Shown: positions 19,647-29,174, counted from the first letter of the stretch. The stretch is DNA of 64,000 nt from Hoylesella loescheii (GCA_021531755.1 JADYUK010000005.1:62001-126000), one strand, 5' to 3'. Notes: a model not told the origin generated them from the letters alone. Numbers and translations are program-made.

Positions 19647-20432
19647 ATGAAAATATCAAGCCAATTCATATTCACCATCCTGGTTATACTCGCCTTTGCA
19701 TCATGTAAAAGCGAGAGAACACAACCTGTCGCTCCACAACAAAAGGCTGCACCTGCCGAGAAAGACTCTATGCTCTACGGCCTCGTCTGTGAGGGAACTA
19801 ACGACAATGCGCTCGTATTCTATGAGTTCAAGGAGAATGCCCAGCCAAGGACATTCAACATAGAGGTGGCATACAGGGAAGGCAGAGTCGTCGGGCGCAT
19901 GAGGACAGGAGACTGGGTAGGCGTGATGGTCAACCCGGAAGACTCGACAGAGGCAACGATGGCTATCGACCTCGACCAGATAAAGGGGACATGGACACAC
20001 ACTGTCTACCCTGTATGGAAGGATGCGTCGAAGATGTCAAAACGCGCCTTGAGACGTAAGCTGGCAGAGCTGCCCGACTCGCTGAAGGCTCTTTACATGA
20101 TACCCAAGGAATACGGATTCTCCCTGAAACGCTCCAGCCAGGCCGTACCTGTAGGCATCGACATAAACCAGGCAAGCACAGAGGACAGCCCTGTCGAGTA
20201 TCCTGCGATGAGATGCGTTATCAGATGGAAATGCCGCAACGGGAAACTTCTCTTGACCACTGTAGACCACGACCAACTTGGCAAAGCGATGCAGATGGTA
20301 GAGAAGAATATGGACACCAAGAAGGCAGGGGCGAGGACAGACACTCTCGACGTGATGATGATGACTGAGGACTCGCTCGTGCTGAGAACCGTCGCTGGAG
20401 AGACTATGTCTTTCCACAGAACCCAGAAATGA
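19647..20432 (+). CDS. Lipoprotein of unknown function
   Basis: 261 residues. The signal peptide ends in a lipobox (LAFASC; Cys20), followed by a short K/E/P-rich linker. The mature part has YGLVCEGTNDNALVFYEF and a predicted beta-rich region, then a helical stretch (KMSKRALRRKLAELPDSLKAL) and DTLDVMMMTEDSLVLRT at the C-terminus. I do not recognise a family. It is probably surface or periplasm exposed. It stands alone; the nested inverted-repeat element follows 360 bases later. Confidence 0.7.
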   Translation: MKISSQFIFTILVILAFASCKSERTQPVAPQQKAAPAEKDSMLYGLVCEGTNDNALVFYEFKENAQPRTFNIEVAYREGRVVGRMRTGDWVGVMVNPEDSTEATMAIDLDQIKGTWTHTVYPVWKDASKMSKRALRRKLAELPDSLKALYMIPKEYGFSLKRSSQAVPVGIDINQASTEDSPVEYPAMRCVIRWKCRNGKLLLTTVDHDQLGKAMQMVEKNMDTKKAGARTDTLDVMMMTEDSLVLRTVAGETMSFHRTQK

Positions 20433-21103
20433 GACGAAAGCCCAGACACGGCTCGACAATGAGAGTGCGGGCTGCATGGATTGCATAAGTCAGTCGGGAC
20501 CCTCCAGTACAGCCCCGTAATCACATCTCGTTTCCACATCGGGGTAGAAAGTTCCACAGGCATGATATATTCATGAACTGTAAGCAGTATCATTAACCAT
20601 ACCATTCCTATTGTATAAGCTTCTCATACAGTATCTTCTGGCGGATTATCCAGTGCCTTTTCTGATATTGATGATGGCACAAGAAAACTGTAAGCTGACA
20701 CCGCTGTTTTTGTTAAGAATTGTAAGTTTGCCCGGTTGAGAAAAGCTGAGTGCGTCTCGTTTTCCCGGAATGTGCTACTCATACCTAAATCATTGACAAG
20801 TTGGTGTCTTCACACTGATGCCGCGGAGTATCACAGAAAGATATAATCATGAAAAGAAGTGAGAAAATCCGTTGAGTCAACAAATAACAAACTTAATTTC
20901 GCATGTCTGTGACATGCTGTCAGCAGACAAGTAGACAAGTTGATGGCCTAATCTGAATGACGATAGTATAAGCATCAACCTGTCGACTTGTCTGATTGTC
21001 AAATATTAGCAAGTTATTAACTTGCGAAACATAAATAAGAATAAGAAATCCGTGATATTCCGCGGACATCAGTGTGAAAACCCTTCAACTTTTCAACGGT
21101 ATC
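20433..21103. other. 671-base convergent gap
   Basis: The first 360 bases hold nothing I recognise. The rest is the nested inverted-repeat element described separately. Confidence 0.6.
20792..21098. repeat. 307-base nested inverted-repeat (MITE-like) element
   Basis: Outer arms at about 20792-20834 and 21051-21098 are imperfect inverted repeats; the best block is TTCACACTGATG...CCGCGG on one side and CCGCGG...CATCAGTGTGAA on the other. Inside is a second inverted repeat of 22 bases with two mismatches (20924-20945 and 20973-20994). There is also a perfect 7-base hairpin GCATGTC-TGT-GACATGC (20901-20917) and a 17-base palindrome GCAAGTTATTAACTTGC (21009-21025). No ORF lies inside. It ends five bases from the fur-family stop codon, so it may also terminate that operon. 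Confidence 0.75.
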
Positions 21104-21514
21104 CTATGCGCCAGAATTGCATTTAGGGCATACGCCTTTGATGACATACTCCGTATCGTCAATGGTGAAACCCTCTGGCAGACTGACAGGCGGGATGGTG
21201 AGATCCTCCAGGCAGTATGTCGTCCCGCAGCATGTGCATGAGAAGTGTATATGGTTTGTATGGTGAGAGCCGGAGCAGCGGCAGACACAGTATTTTTTCT
21301 GCCCTGTCCCGTCGTCAATCTCATGTAGCATCTGGTGTGTGGCGAAAAGGCGTAACGCCCTGAATATGCTTGACTTGTCCATAGGCATGAGGTCACGCTC
21401 TATATCGCCCAGGGAGAATGTCTCGCTCCTGTCACGTATGCTCTTCCATACCAGCAGCCTGACAGCCGATGGCTTTATGCCGTGAGATATCAGATGTTCT
21501 TCAGCTTTGTTCAT
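21104..21514 (-). CDS. Fur-family metal-responsive repressor
   Basis: 136 residues. The N-terminal winged helix reads HGIKPSAVRLLVWKSI...TFSLGDIERDL...DKSSIFRALRLF. The dimerisation and metal domain has CRCSGSHHTNHIHFSCTCCGTTYCLED, and the C-terminal CPKC forms a structural zinc site with an earlier CxxC. The overall look is closest to Zur-like Bacteroidetes proteins; the sensed metal cannot be assigned. It begins 12 bases after tolC on the same strand, so it is the last gene of the ABC efflux operon and may regulate it. Confidence 0.85.
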   Translation of the reverse strand: MNKAEEHLISHGIKPSAVRLLVWKSIRDRSETFSLGDIERDLMPMDKSSIFRALRLFATHQMLHEIDDGTGQKKYCVCRCSGSHHTNHIHFSCTCCGTTYCLEDLTIPPVSLPEGFTIDDTEYVIKGVCPKCNSGA

Positions 21515-21526
21515 AATGTAAGGAAT

Positions 21527-22843
21527 TTAAAATTTCAAGTCCTTGCCACAGTAGAAATCAATGAGTGCCATCTGGTAGATATACTCGTACTTGGCTCTTG
21601 AGAGGTCGCTCTCTGATTTGAGCATGTCGTTTTTCGCCTCATTGAATTCTGTTATGCTTGCTTTCCCGTTCTCGTACTTAGCCTTCGTCAGTCTGAAGGC
21701 TTCCTCACTGCTGTCCCTCGCCACAAGAGAGCTGGCGTATCTCGCCTTTGCGCTGACAGTGTTTAGGTATACCTGCTGCACCTCGTTGTAGAGCGCTTTC
21801 TTCGTGTTCTCCATCGAGAGCTGCTGGCTGAGATGCTCCACACGTGCCGCACGTATGTTGTTGCGTGTCTGGAAACGGTTGAAGATAGGTATGCTCAGGC
21901 TCAGTCCTATCCCCTGGTTGAAATTGTTCTTCATCTGCTTCCCGAATCCATCCATCTCTATCCCCGATGTCTTGTAGTAGTTAGTGCCCAGGCTGCCGCT
22001 GAGATACAGTCTCGGATACAGCGCCGCCTTGGCTATGCTGATGTTGTATTCTGAACTTTTCAGCTTTATCATGCCGCCTTTTATCTCAGGTCTCTGAGTG
22101 AGAGCCTGCTCATAGATGAACTCGGCAGAAGGTATCGTCATCCCGGCTATCTTGTCAGAGTCATGCTTCGGGATGATGATATCGAACGCCTTGTCATCCT
22201 GCAGCTCGAGGAGAAGACGCAGGGAGAGAATGGCGCTCCTCATGTCTGTCTCTGTCTGTGTCAGTGTCAGGCGGCTTTGTGCCAGTGCCGCCTCCTGCCG
22301 TGCCACATCAGCTGCAGCGGCCTTGCCAGCCTTGAGCATCTGTCTGAGACGCTCTGTCTGCAACGAGTCGATACCTACCTGGCGGCGTGCCGTCTCTGTC
22401 AGCTCATGTCCGTAAACAGCCTGCATGTAATACTTTGCCACCTCGACACGTATGTCGTTGCGCGCCTTCTCAAGCTCCTCGGTCGCAGCGTCGAGTTCTG
22501 CCTTTGCCTGCTTTATTCTGTTCTGTATCTCCATGCCTGTGAACAGAGGCACACTTGTCGACAACTGGAGTGCTGTCGAGTTGGTGCTCTTGTTCGTGTA
22601 TGTGTTGTCTGCTGTGAGGCCTCGGCCGAATGAGAAACTCTCTTGTGCTCCGAACGACAGGTCGGGGAGGCTGGCATTGCGAGCTGTCGACAGTGACAGC
22701 TCTTTCAGCTGGGTGTTGTTCTCCTGCTGCCGTAGCTGTATGTTATGTGTTATGGCGTAGTCTATGCATCTCTCCAGCGACCATTGGGCCATGCTGATAG
22801 AGGGGACGCAGATTATCATGCCAAGGATTATCGTCTTCTTCAT
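21527..22843 (-). CDS. TolC-family outer membrane efflux protein
   Basis: 438 residues. A signal peptide (ILGMIICVPSISMAQ) is followed by two repeated outer-membrane-factor halves (WSLERCIDYAITHNIQLRQQ...; LTQRPEIKGGMIKLKSSEYNISIAKAALYPRLYLSG...). Long alpha-helical hairpins and a final segment SRAKYEYIYQMALIDFYCG complete the family pattern. It forms the outer membrane duct for the ABC pump encoded just upstream. Confidence 0.92.
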   Translation of the reverse strand: MKKTIILGMIICVPSISMAQWSLERCIDYAITHNIQLRQQENNTQLKELSLSTARNASLPDLSFGAQESFSFGRGLTADNTYTNKSTNSTALQLSTSVPLFTGMEIQNRIKQAKAELDAATEELEKARNDIRVEVAKYYMQAVYGHELTETARRQVGIDSLQTERLRQMLKAGKAAAADVARQEAALAQSRLTLTQTETDMRSAILSLRLLLELQDDKAFDIIIPKHDSDKIAGMTIPSAEFIYEQALTQRPEIKGGMIKLKSSEYNISIAKAALYPRLYLSGSLGTNYYKTSGIEMDGFGKQMKNNFNQGIGLSLSIPIFNRFQTRNNIRAARVEHLSQQLSMENTKKALYNEVQQVYLNTVSAKARYASSLVARDSSEEAFRLTKAKYENGKASITEFNEAKNDMLKSESDLSRAKYEYIYQMALIDFYCGKDLKF

Positions 22844-22879
22844 AATGGTTCTGATGTCTCTGATGGTTAGACAATGGTG

Positions 22880-23989
22880 TTATTCCGTATCTGTCACTTT
22901 CTCCGGCCCTCTTACAACGTCTTTTCTTGTGAGGCCGCTCTTTATCTCTATGTCAACACCGTCGCTGAGACCTGTCTTCACGGCTCTGCGCTCATAGACA
23001 GCCTTCTTCCCGTTGTTGGTCTTGACATACACGTAGGTCTTGTCACCATCAAATTCTATGGCGCTTTCTGGGACAGAGAGCACGTTCTTTGCCCTCGACA
23101 GCTCTATCTCGGCATTTGCGCTGTAGCCAGCACGTATCCTGTTCCCCTTCACGGCCTTCACAGCAGCCTTCACCTCAAACTGGTTGGCACCGTTGTTCCC
23201 GACAGCTTTCGGGGAGATATACTCGAGCGAGGCCTGGAAATGCAGATTCTGCAGCGCACCGATTGTTATCTTCATGTCCATTCCCTCAACAAGGCTCCCC
23301 ACTTCTGTCTCGTCTATATTCCCGCGGAAGATTAGGTCGTTCATGTTTGCGACAGAGGCTATCGTAGTGCCATCATTGAACGTGTTGCTCAGCACGACAG
23401 TGTTGCCCACCTTGACCGGAACGTCAAGGATAAGTCCGGATATTGTAGAGCGGATAAGGGTCGAGCTTGCCGAGGCGTTACTCTTCGACACACCATCCCG
23501 CACGACCTCAAGGGCGTCAGTGGCTGCCGACAGCTCCTGACGGGCCTGGTCGGCCTGCTGGCGTATCTTGTCATACTCGTCGGCCGACACCAGCTGCTGC
23601 TTGTAAAGCTCCTCCTCGCGCGACAAGTCTGTCTTCGCCTGTCTCAGGTTTATCTCCGCGAGTCTTACCCTCGCCTCTGCCGAGCTCAGCTGTCCCATGT
23701 CAGGAATCACCTTCACCTTCGCTATGACCTCACCTGATGTGACCATGTCGCCAGCCTCTTTGTACAGCTCTGTTATGATACCGCTTATCTGCGGCTTCAC
23801 CAGAACCTCGTCACGTGGCTCTATATTGCCCGTGATGACAGTTGTTTTGCATATGTCCTTCACTTTCGGTGTGAACTCATTATACTCCTTCTCCTTTGGC
23901 TGGGATTTCTGATATAGGAATACAAATGTCCCAAGGAAGATTATTGCCACAATCGCTGCGATAATCAGTTTAGAATACTTTCTCATCAT
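22880..23989 (-). CDS. Periplasmic adaptor (HlyD/MacA-type membrane fusion protein)
   Basis: 369 residues. An N-terminal membrane anchor (LIIAAIVAIIFLGTFVFLY) is followed by a lipoyl half-motif (VTGNIEPRDEVLVKPQISGIITELYKEAGDMV), a coiled-coil hairpin (about 110-190), the second lipoyl half and beta-barrel, and a membrane-proximal domain. It links the inner membrane permeases to TolC. Start at 23989 or the next codon (MM). Confidence 0.92.
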   Translation of the reverse strand: MMRKYSKLIIAAIVAIIFLGTFVFLYQKSQPKEKEYNEFTPKVKDICKTTVITGNIEPRDEVLVKPQISGIITELYKEAGDMVTSGEVIAKVKVIPDMGQLSSAEARVRLAEINLRQAKTDLSREEELYKQQLVSADEYDKIRQQADQARQELSAATDALEVVRDGVSKSNASASSTLIRSTISGLILDVPVKVGNTVVLSNTFNDGTTIASVANMNDLIFRGNIDETEVGSLVEGMDMKITIGALQNLHFQASLEYISPKAVGNNGANQFEVKAAVKAVKGNRIRAGYSANAEIELSRAKNVLSVPESAIEFDGDKTYVYVKTNNGKKAVYERRAVKTGLSDGVDIEIKSGLTRKDVVRGPEKVTDTE

Positions 23990-24056
23990 CTTCGTCGTTA
24001 TTTTGTTTTTGTCATGTCGTTATCTTTATTATGTTCCGCCGTATGGGAGAGCCTCC

Positions 24057-25301
24057 TCACTCGTCACGCATTGCGTCGACAGGCTTGATGTTCATCGCAC
24101 GCCATGCTGGCGCAAGGCCTGCGGCACCTCCTAACGCACTCAAGAGGAGAGCCGCGAATACAGCCGTAGAGAATCCTATCTGGAAATGGGCCATCAGGAT
24201 GCCATCCTCCGTGTTTGCCAGCTCAAGCATCTGAAGCAGAGCGACACCGAACATTATCCCTGACATGCCTGCCACTCCCGTCAGCAAGATGCTCTCTGAG
24301 ATAATCTGGGACAGTATCATGCGGGGCGTGGCACCGATAGCACGACGGATGCCAATCTCAACGGTGCGCTCCCTCACAGTGACCATCATGATGTTAGACA
24401 CGCCGATGGCTCCCGCAAGAAGCGTACCGATGCCGATAAGCCATATAAGGAAGTTGACTCCCTTGAAAAGACTGTCCATGATACCGAAAAGCACCTCGGT
24501 GTTGAATACCATGATACCCTTCTCGTCAGTAGGGTCTATGAGATGCCCACGTGCTATTGTCGCCCTGATACGTGGAGTGATGTCGCTGATGACAACACCT
24601 GGCGCACCTGTCACGGCAAGAATGTCGACACTGTTGCCGCGGTTGTATGTCGTGCGCAGGACTGACTGGGGAAGACATATGGTCTGGTCGGCACGCCCGC
24701 CGATGTTCATGCTGGTGTTGCGATAGTCAACACCAACGACAGTGTAATAGTTGTTGTCAATACGGATGCGCTCGCCACATGGGTTGCGGCCGTCGGGGAA
24801 GAGCTTCTTGTAGACTTGCTTGCCTATGACACACACCTTGCGGGATGAGATGACATCCTGCCTGTTGATGTAACGGCCATAATATAGCTTGGGCTCGCTG
24901 ACCTTGGCATAATCAGAGTCAATGCCTTGGACATTGGCCGAGAAAGAATACTCACCCTTGGCAGCCTCTCGCGAACCACAGAATATCAATGCGGTGACGA
25001 TATCAAGCTCCGGGACATTGCTGTGCAGACGCTCTATATCCTTGAGGTCCATGTTCCACTGCCTGTCTTTCTTGAATCCCTTGTAAGGCTTCGTGGTGTT
25101 CTGGGACCATATCATGGCGCTGTTGGTCGCAAATCCCTCGAAATTCTGGTAAAGCAACTCCTTGAGGCCATTGCCACCTCCAATAAGGAATACAAGCATG
25201 AACACACCCCAGAAAACACCGAAGCCTGTAAGGAAACTCCTGCTCTTGTTGCGGGTCAGAGTGTCCAGAATTTCTCTGTATGTATCAATGTCTATACGCA
25301 T
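24057..25301 (-). CDS. MacB/FtsX-type ABC permease (second)
   Basis: 414 residues: N-terminal membrane segment (SFLTGFGVFWGVFMLVFLIGGG), a large periplasmic domain (about 45-275) and three C-terminal membrane segments. The family hallmark is GVSNIMMVTVRERTVEIGIRRAIGATPRMI, with a final LAPAWRAMNIKPVDAMRDE. It lacks its own ATPase. It pairs with the neighbouring permease as a probable heterodimer driven by the ATPase of this operon. Confidence 0.92.
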   Translation of the reverse strand: MRIDIDTYREILDTLTRNKSRSFLTGFGVFWGVFMLVFLIGGGNGLKELLYQNFEGFATNSAMIWSQNTTKPYKGFKKDRQWNMDLKDIERLHSNVPELDIVTALIFCGSREAAKGEYSFSANVQGIDSDYAKVSEPKLYYGRYINRQDVISSRKVCVIGKQVYKKLFPDGRNPCGERIRIDNNYYTVVGVDYRNTSMNIGGRADQTICLPQSVLRTTYNRGNSVDILAVTGAPGVVISDITPRIRATIARGHLIDPTDEKGIMVFNTEVLFGIMDSLFKGVNFLIWLIGIGTLLAGAIGVSNIMMVTVRERTVEIGIRRAIGATPRMILSQIISESILLTGVAGMSGIMFGVALLQMLELANTEDGILMAHFQIGFSTAVFAALLLSALGGAAGLAPAWRAMNIKPVDAMRDE

Positions 25302-25400
25302 AATAATTATTTTTCTTCAGAGTTATATTGACCACGTGAACCAGTGTCCTGCTGTCATGCCCGGGCTATGGGGAAGGGTAGGATAGGGGAGGGACAGGTA

Positions 25401-26663
25401 TCAGTCAGCACGTAGAGCCTCGATGGGTCGGACACGTGCGGCCTTAAGTGCAGGGATGAACCCTGCTATTGTGCCGGCTATGATGATCACCATAGTCGCC
25501 TGGACGCATACGTCAATGCCGACAGTAGGGTTAAGGAACATCGTAGCCTGGAACAGTCCCGTATCTATGGTCTTTTGGCCTATCGTCATGTCCATATACT
25601 CGTTTGCCAGCACACCACACAACATACCGATATAACCGAATATAGCTGTCGTTATGATACTCTCAGCCAGGATGAGCCTCAGTATGTTCCAAGGTTTGGC
25701 CCCGATGGCCTTACGTATCCCGAACTCACGGGTCCGCTCCTTTACAGTGATGAGCATGATGTTCGACACTCCGACAATCCCACTCAGCAGAGTGAACAAC
25801 CCGATTATCCACAGCGCTTTCTGGATGATGCTTATACCCTTCGCCATCTGGATATTGTCAAGGTAGCGGTTCCAGATGAATACCGCGCTCTCGTCGTCAG
25901 GAGCAGCATCATGCTGCGTGTTAAGCTTTGCACGGTAATCCTTCTCAAACTGCTCGCTCTGCTCACCCGATGTCATGTTCTTCAGCACAAACTGTATCTC
26001 CCCGGCATCATCACCCTTCGCATAGATTGTCTTCAACGTGCTGTATGGGATGATCGCCGTGTTGTTCTGCTCCATCTTGTCATCCTTCAATATGCCTATG
26101 ACAAGGAACGAAAGCTGGTCTACACGGACACGTCTGCCTACAAGCGAAGTGTAATCGCGGGACAGCTCCTTAGCCTGGGTCTCAGTCAGCACAATCACCT
26201 TGCGGCGCTCATTGATGTCAATGTCATTGACAAAACGCCCCGTCAGAATCTCACGCTTGTTTATCTTCCTGTCCGTAGGCGTCCTTCCGCCAAGAGTCTG
26301 TTTTGAAACATATTTGTCTTCGTGTGAGATATTCACGCCAGGCTGGGACAATGTGCCTCCTACATCCTCTGCGTAATTGGAGAATGTCCTCTCCGTCATC
26401 ATGACATCCCTGTCCAGCAGTTTTATGGCACGGCCCTCCTTCATACCTTTATAAGGCTTTGAGGTCTGCCCGGGAAACACCATCATCGAGCTGGCAAGAA
26501 ACCTGTTGCTCTGCTCTAGCTGGGCATTGATGAGGCCATTGCCCGCCCCAAGCAGGAAGATAATCATGAAAATGCCCCATGCCACAGAGAATCCCGTCAA
26601 GGCAGTACGCAACTTGTTGCGACGTGCCGTAGCCCATATTTCTGATAATAGCTCTATCCTCAT
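25401..26663 (-). CDS. MacB/FtsX-type ABC permease (first)
   Basis: 420 residues with the same layout: TM1 (TALTGFSVAWGIFMIIFLLGAG), a periplasmic domain about 50-285, then three membrane segments with GVSNIMLITVKERTREFGIRKAIGAKPW and a final FIPALKAARVRPIEALRAD. It is only distantly similar to the next permease, as expected for the two halves of a heterodimeric pump. The gap to the ATPase gene is 28 bases. Confidence 0.92.
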   Translation of the reverse strand: MRIELLSEIWATARRNKLRTALTGFSVAWGIFMIIFLLGAGNGLINAQLEQSNRFLASSMMVFPGQTSKPYKGMKEGRAIKLLDRDVMMTERTFSNYAEDVGGTLSQPGVNISHEDKYVSKQTLGGRTPTDRKINKREILTGRFVNDIDINERRKVIVLTETQAKELSRDYTSLVGRRVRVDQLSFLVIGILKDDKMEQNNTAIIPYSTLKTIYAKGDDAGEIQFVLKNMTSGEQSEQFEKDYRAKLNTQHDAAPDDESAVFIWNRYLDNIQMAKGISIIQKALWIIGLFTLLSGIVGVSNIMLITVKERTREFGIRKAIGAKPWNILRLILAESIITTAIFGYIGMLCGVLANEYMDMTIGQKTIDTGLFQATMFLNPTVGIDVCVQATMVIIIAGTIAGFIPALKAARVRPIEALRAD

Positions 26664-26691
26664 TATTTGTCAAAATATTAAGAAGTGATCG

Positions 26692-27408
26692 TCATTTAAC
26701 ATAGTCTTTGCTGACAAGATGGTGGTCACGGTTGTCTTCATCCATGAATATTATACCGTCCTTGATGTGTATTATGCGGTCTGTCTCGTTGGCCACACCA
26801 CTCTCATGAGTGACAACAATGATGGTCATGTTCTCCTCATCGTGAAGTCTCTTCAGAAGGTCCATGACCTCTACACTCGTCTTCGAGTCAAGAGCTCCTG
26901 TCGGCTCGTCTGCAAGAATTATCTGGGGATGAGTGATAAGTGCCCTCGCTATAGCCACACGCTGCTTCTGACCTCCTGACATCTCGTTGGGATAATGGTT
27001 AGCCCATGGGCCAAGACCGAGTTTCTCAAGATACTCCATGGCAAGCGCATGACGCTTCTTGCGGCCCACACCCTGATAGAAGAGAGGCAGCTCAACATTC
27101 TCAACAGCTGTCTTGAACGAGATGAGGTTGAACGACTGGAATATGAAACCAATCATGCGGTTGCGATATTCTGCAGCCTTAGTCTCACTCAGATTCAGTA
27201 TGGGAACATCGTTCAGGATATACTCTCCACTGTCGTAGTTGTCAAGAATGCCAAGGATATTCAATAACGTGGATTTGCCTGAGCCAGAAGCACCCATTAT
27301 GCTCACAAACTCACCACGCTCTATATCCAAGCTGATACCCTTCAATACATGAAGCGGTTGTGCACCTTGGTATGTCTTGTTCAAATCTTTTAAATGTATT
27401 AGTGACAT
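26692..27408 (-). CDS. ABC transporter ATP-binding protein (LolD/MacB type)
   Basis: 238 residues from the ATG at 27408. The open frame runs up to 27561, but the extra 51 codons do not look like protein of this family, and the ABC fold begins at MSLIHLKDLNKTYQG. Walker A GASGSGKST starts at 39, Q-loop Q91, signature SGGQKQ at 144-149, Walker B ILADE at 164-168, H-loop H201. It powers the two downstream permeases. It is the first gene of the six-gene operon. Confidence 0.93.
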   Translation of the reverse strand: MSLIHLKDLNKTYQGAQPLHVLKGISLDIERGEFVSIMGASGSGKSTLLNILGILDNYDSGEYILNDVPILNLSETKAAEYRNRMIGFIFQSFNLISFKTAVENVELPLFYQGVGRKKRHALAMEYLEKLGLGPWANHYPNEMSGGQKQRVAIARALITHPQIILADEPTGALDSKTSVEVMDLLKRLHDEENMTIIVVTHESGVANETDRIIHIKDGIIFMDEDNRDHHLVSKDYVK

Positions 27409-28134
27409 AGGCTTATATTTTTGCTGGATATTATCCGACATCTTCTCGCCAAATGCTAAGGGTAGGCGAGCGTGTCGCTGATATAGCCAATTGATGACGG
27501 TATCATGGAGGCCCTTCTGGCTTGTCGAGACGTTGGTCTTCGTCAGGCCTTTTCTCTCCAATGCAATGTCAAAACATATTTATCATTTATCATCTGGCTT
27601 GTCAAATACGTTGAACATCGTCTGGCCATTCCTTGCCATGACAATGCTCAAACAAGTTTGATATTGAACATCTGGCTTGAAGAAATCCAACCATTTAATC
27701 TTTTTGTTTATCTGTTATCATACATTTGCCACATCACTCTTTCTTACAGCCTTTCTGTTAACAGAAAAGAAGACAATGCGGACAATTATAGTGTATTAAC
27801 GTTGTAAAACACTGCAAATATATTAATTATTATTCTGTCTTGCAAGTAATTTAACTATTTTTATCGGAAAAGAAATGATTTTTCATATTTGAGACATACA
27901 GATAGCCTCGAATGTGACTGCTTTGTTAAATATTCAAAAGCTTATTTTACTTTTCGTATTTCCTGGTGTCATATTAATATAAAGTACACAACATGGTATT
28001 AAGTGGGTGGACCTCTTGAATTATCATCTCACCTTGCTGATATTTGAAAATCTCCGCTCTCTTAACTCAGCATCCATTATTTCTTCCAATATGGATTGCC
28101 AGATTCATTTATTAACCCCTAAACACAGAACAAT
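27409..28134. other. 726-base divergent gap with a long operon leader
   Basis: A minus promoter at about 27815-27845 predicts a 400-base leader before the ATPase gene. The leader contains four short imperfect repeats of CATCTGGCTTG type (27513-27523, 27591-27601, 27616-27627, 27669-27679). The part nearer 28134 is A/T rich with no clear signal. Confidence 0.5.
27815..27845 (-). promoter_or_regulatory. Promoter of ABC-TolC-Fur operon
   Basis: Minus strand TTG (27845-27843), 20 bases, TATATTTG (27822-27815). Fits the Bacteroidetes architecture. Confidence 0.55.
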
Positions 28135-28584
28135 ATGAAAAGGACACTTAAAACTATGACGATTGCCATATGCTGCATGTTGTCATGCTTTATACAGGCA
28201 AATGCGGGCAACGGAAAACCAATTAATGTGAGTGAACTTCCTGCTAAGGCACAAACAGTGCTGAATCAGCATTTCAAGCATCAGAACGTTGCACTTGTAA
28301 GAGTCGAGACGGGCATAACAAACAAGACATATGACGTAATACTGCAGAACGGCACAAAACTCGAATTCGATAAAAAGGGAAACGTGACAGAGATAGACTG
28401 TAAGCAAGGGGCTGCAGTACCTGGAAAACTGATTCCGCAGGCCATAAGCAAATATTTGCAAAATAATTATCCGAGACAGACTGTCAGAAAGATTGAGTTC
28501 AATAAGAACGAATATGAAGTGGAACTGACAAATGGACTGGATATAACCTTCAATAAACGTTTCCAGGTTACAGATATTGATTGA
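28135..28584 (+). CDS. Exported PepSY-like protein
   Basis: 149 residues. A signal peptide (TIAICCMLSCFIQANA) is followed by two tandem copies of a small beta-rich motif: INVSELPAKAQTVLNQHF...VRVETGITNKTYDVILQNGTKLEFDKKGNVTEID, then KLIPQAISKYLQNNYPRQTVRKIEFNKNEYEVELTNGLDITFNKRFQVTDID. This is the PepSY-like (DUF2874) pattern common in Bacteroidetes periplasmic proteins, whose fold resembles beta-lactamase-inhibitor protein. Molecular role unknown. Single gene. Confidence 0.8.
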   Translation: MKRTLKTMTIAICCMLSCFIQANAGNGKPINVSELPAKAQTVLNQHFKHQNVALVRVETGITNKTYDVILQNGTKLEFDKKGNVTEIDCKQGAAVPGKLIPQAISKYLQNNYPRQTVRKIEFNKNEYEVELTNGLDITFNKRFQVTDID

Positions 28585-28676
28585 CAAAAGCTAGATACTA
28601 TGCCATGTGTTGGATTTAATAACCTTGAGGAGTTAAATATTATTAAAAATAACATATGGTGTGTGGGAGATGTGGC

Positions 28677-28704
28677 TTTGTTAATTAAAAAATGAGTAAC
28701 TTTG
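28677..28704 (+). promoter_or_regulatory. Promoter of rplU-rpmA
   Basis: TTTG at 28677-28680, 16 bases, TAACTTTG at 28697-28704 followed by CA. It predicts a leader of about 140 bases that contains a small perfect hairpin CTTGC-ACGAT-GCAAG near 28796-28810; autoregulation is possible but unproven. Confidence 0.6.
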
Positions 28705-28851
28705 CATCCGCTTTCTGTGTATATGGACCGCTTTATACCATAGACACTCTGAAAAGCACAATATATGATTGTATCCGCTTGGGCTCATTCAAGGGCTTGC
28801 ACGATGCAAGACGCCTGACGGAGAAAATCCGATAATTTCAATACAATTAAA

Positions 28852-29169
28852 ATGTACGCAATTGTAGAAATCAACGGTCAGCAGTTCAAGGCTGAGGAGG
28901 GCAAGAAGCTCTTCGTTCAGCACATCAAAGAAGCTGAAGAAGGCCAGACTGTTGAGTTTGAGAAAGTGCTGCTCGTAGATGCTGACGGTGCAGTCAAGGT
29001 AGGAGCGCCAACCGTAGAGGGCGCCAAGGTAACAGCTGAGGTAGTTAAGCCACTCGTAAAGGGTGACAAAATCATCGTCTTCAAAATGAAGCGCCGCAAG
29101 GACTCACGCAAGAAGAACGGACATCGTCAGCAGTTCACAGAGATTGTTATCAAGTCAGTAATCGCTTAA
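28852..29169 (+). CDS. rplU: 50S ribosomal protein L21
   Basis: 105 residues with the L21 signature: [17 protein letters not shown] at the start, then [18 protein letters not shown], and near the C-terminus [24 protein letters not shown]. It binds 23S rRNA in the large subunit. It is followed 19 bases later by rpmA, the universal L21-L27 order. Confidence 0.98.
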   Translation: MYAIVEINGQQFKAEEGKKLFVQHIKEAEEGQTVEFEKVLLVDADGAVKVGAPTVEGAKVTAEVVKPLVKGDKIIVFKMKRRKDSRKKNGHRQQFTEIVIKSVIA

Positions 29170-29174
29170 ATCAC

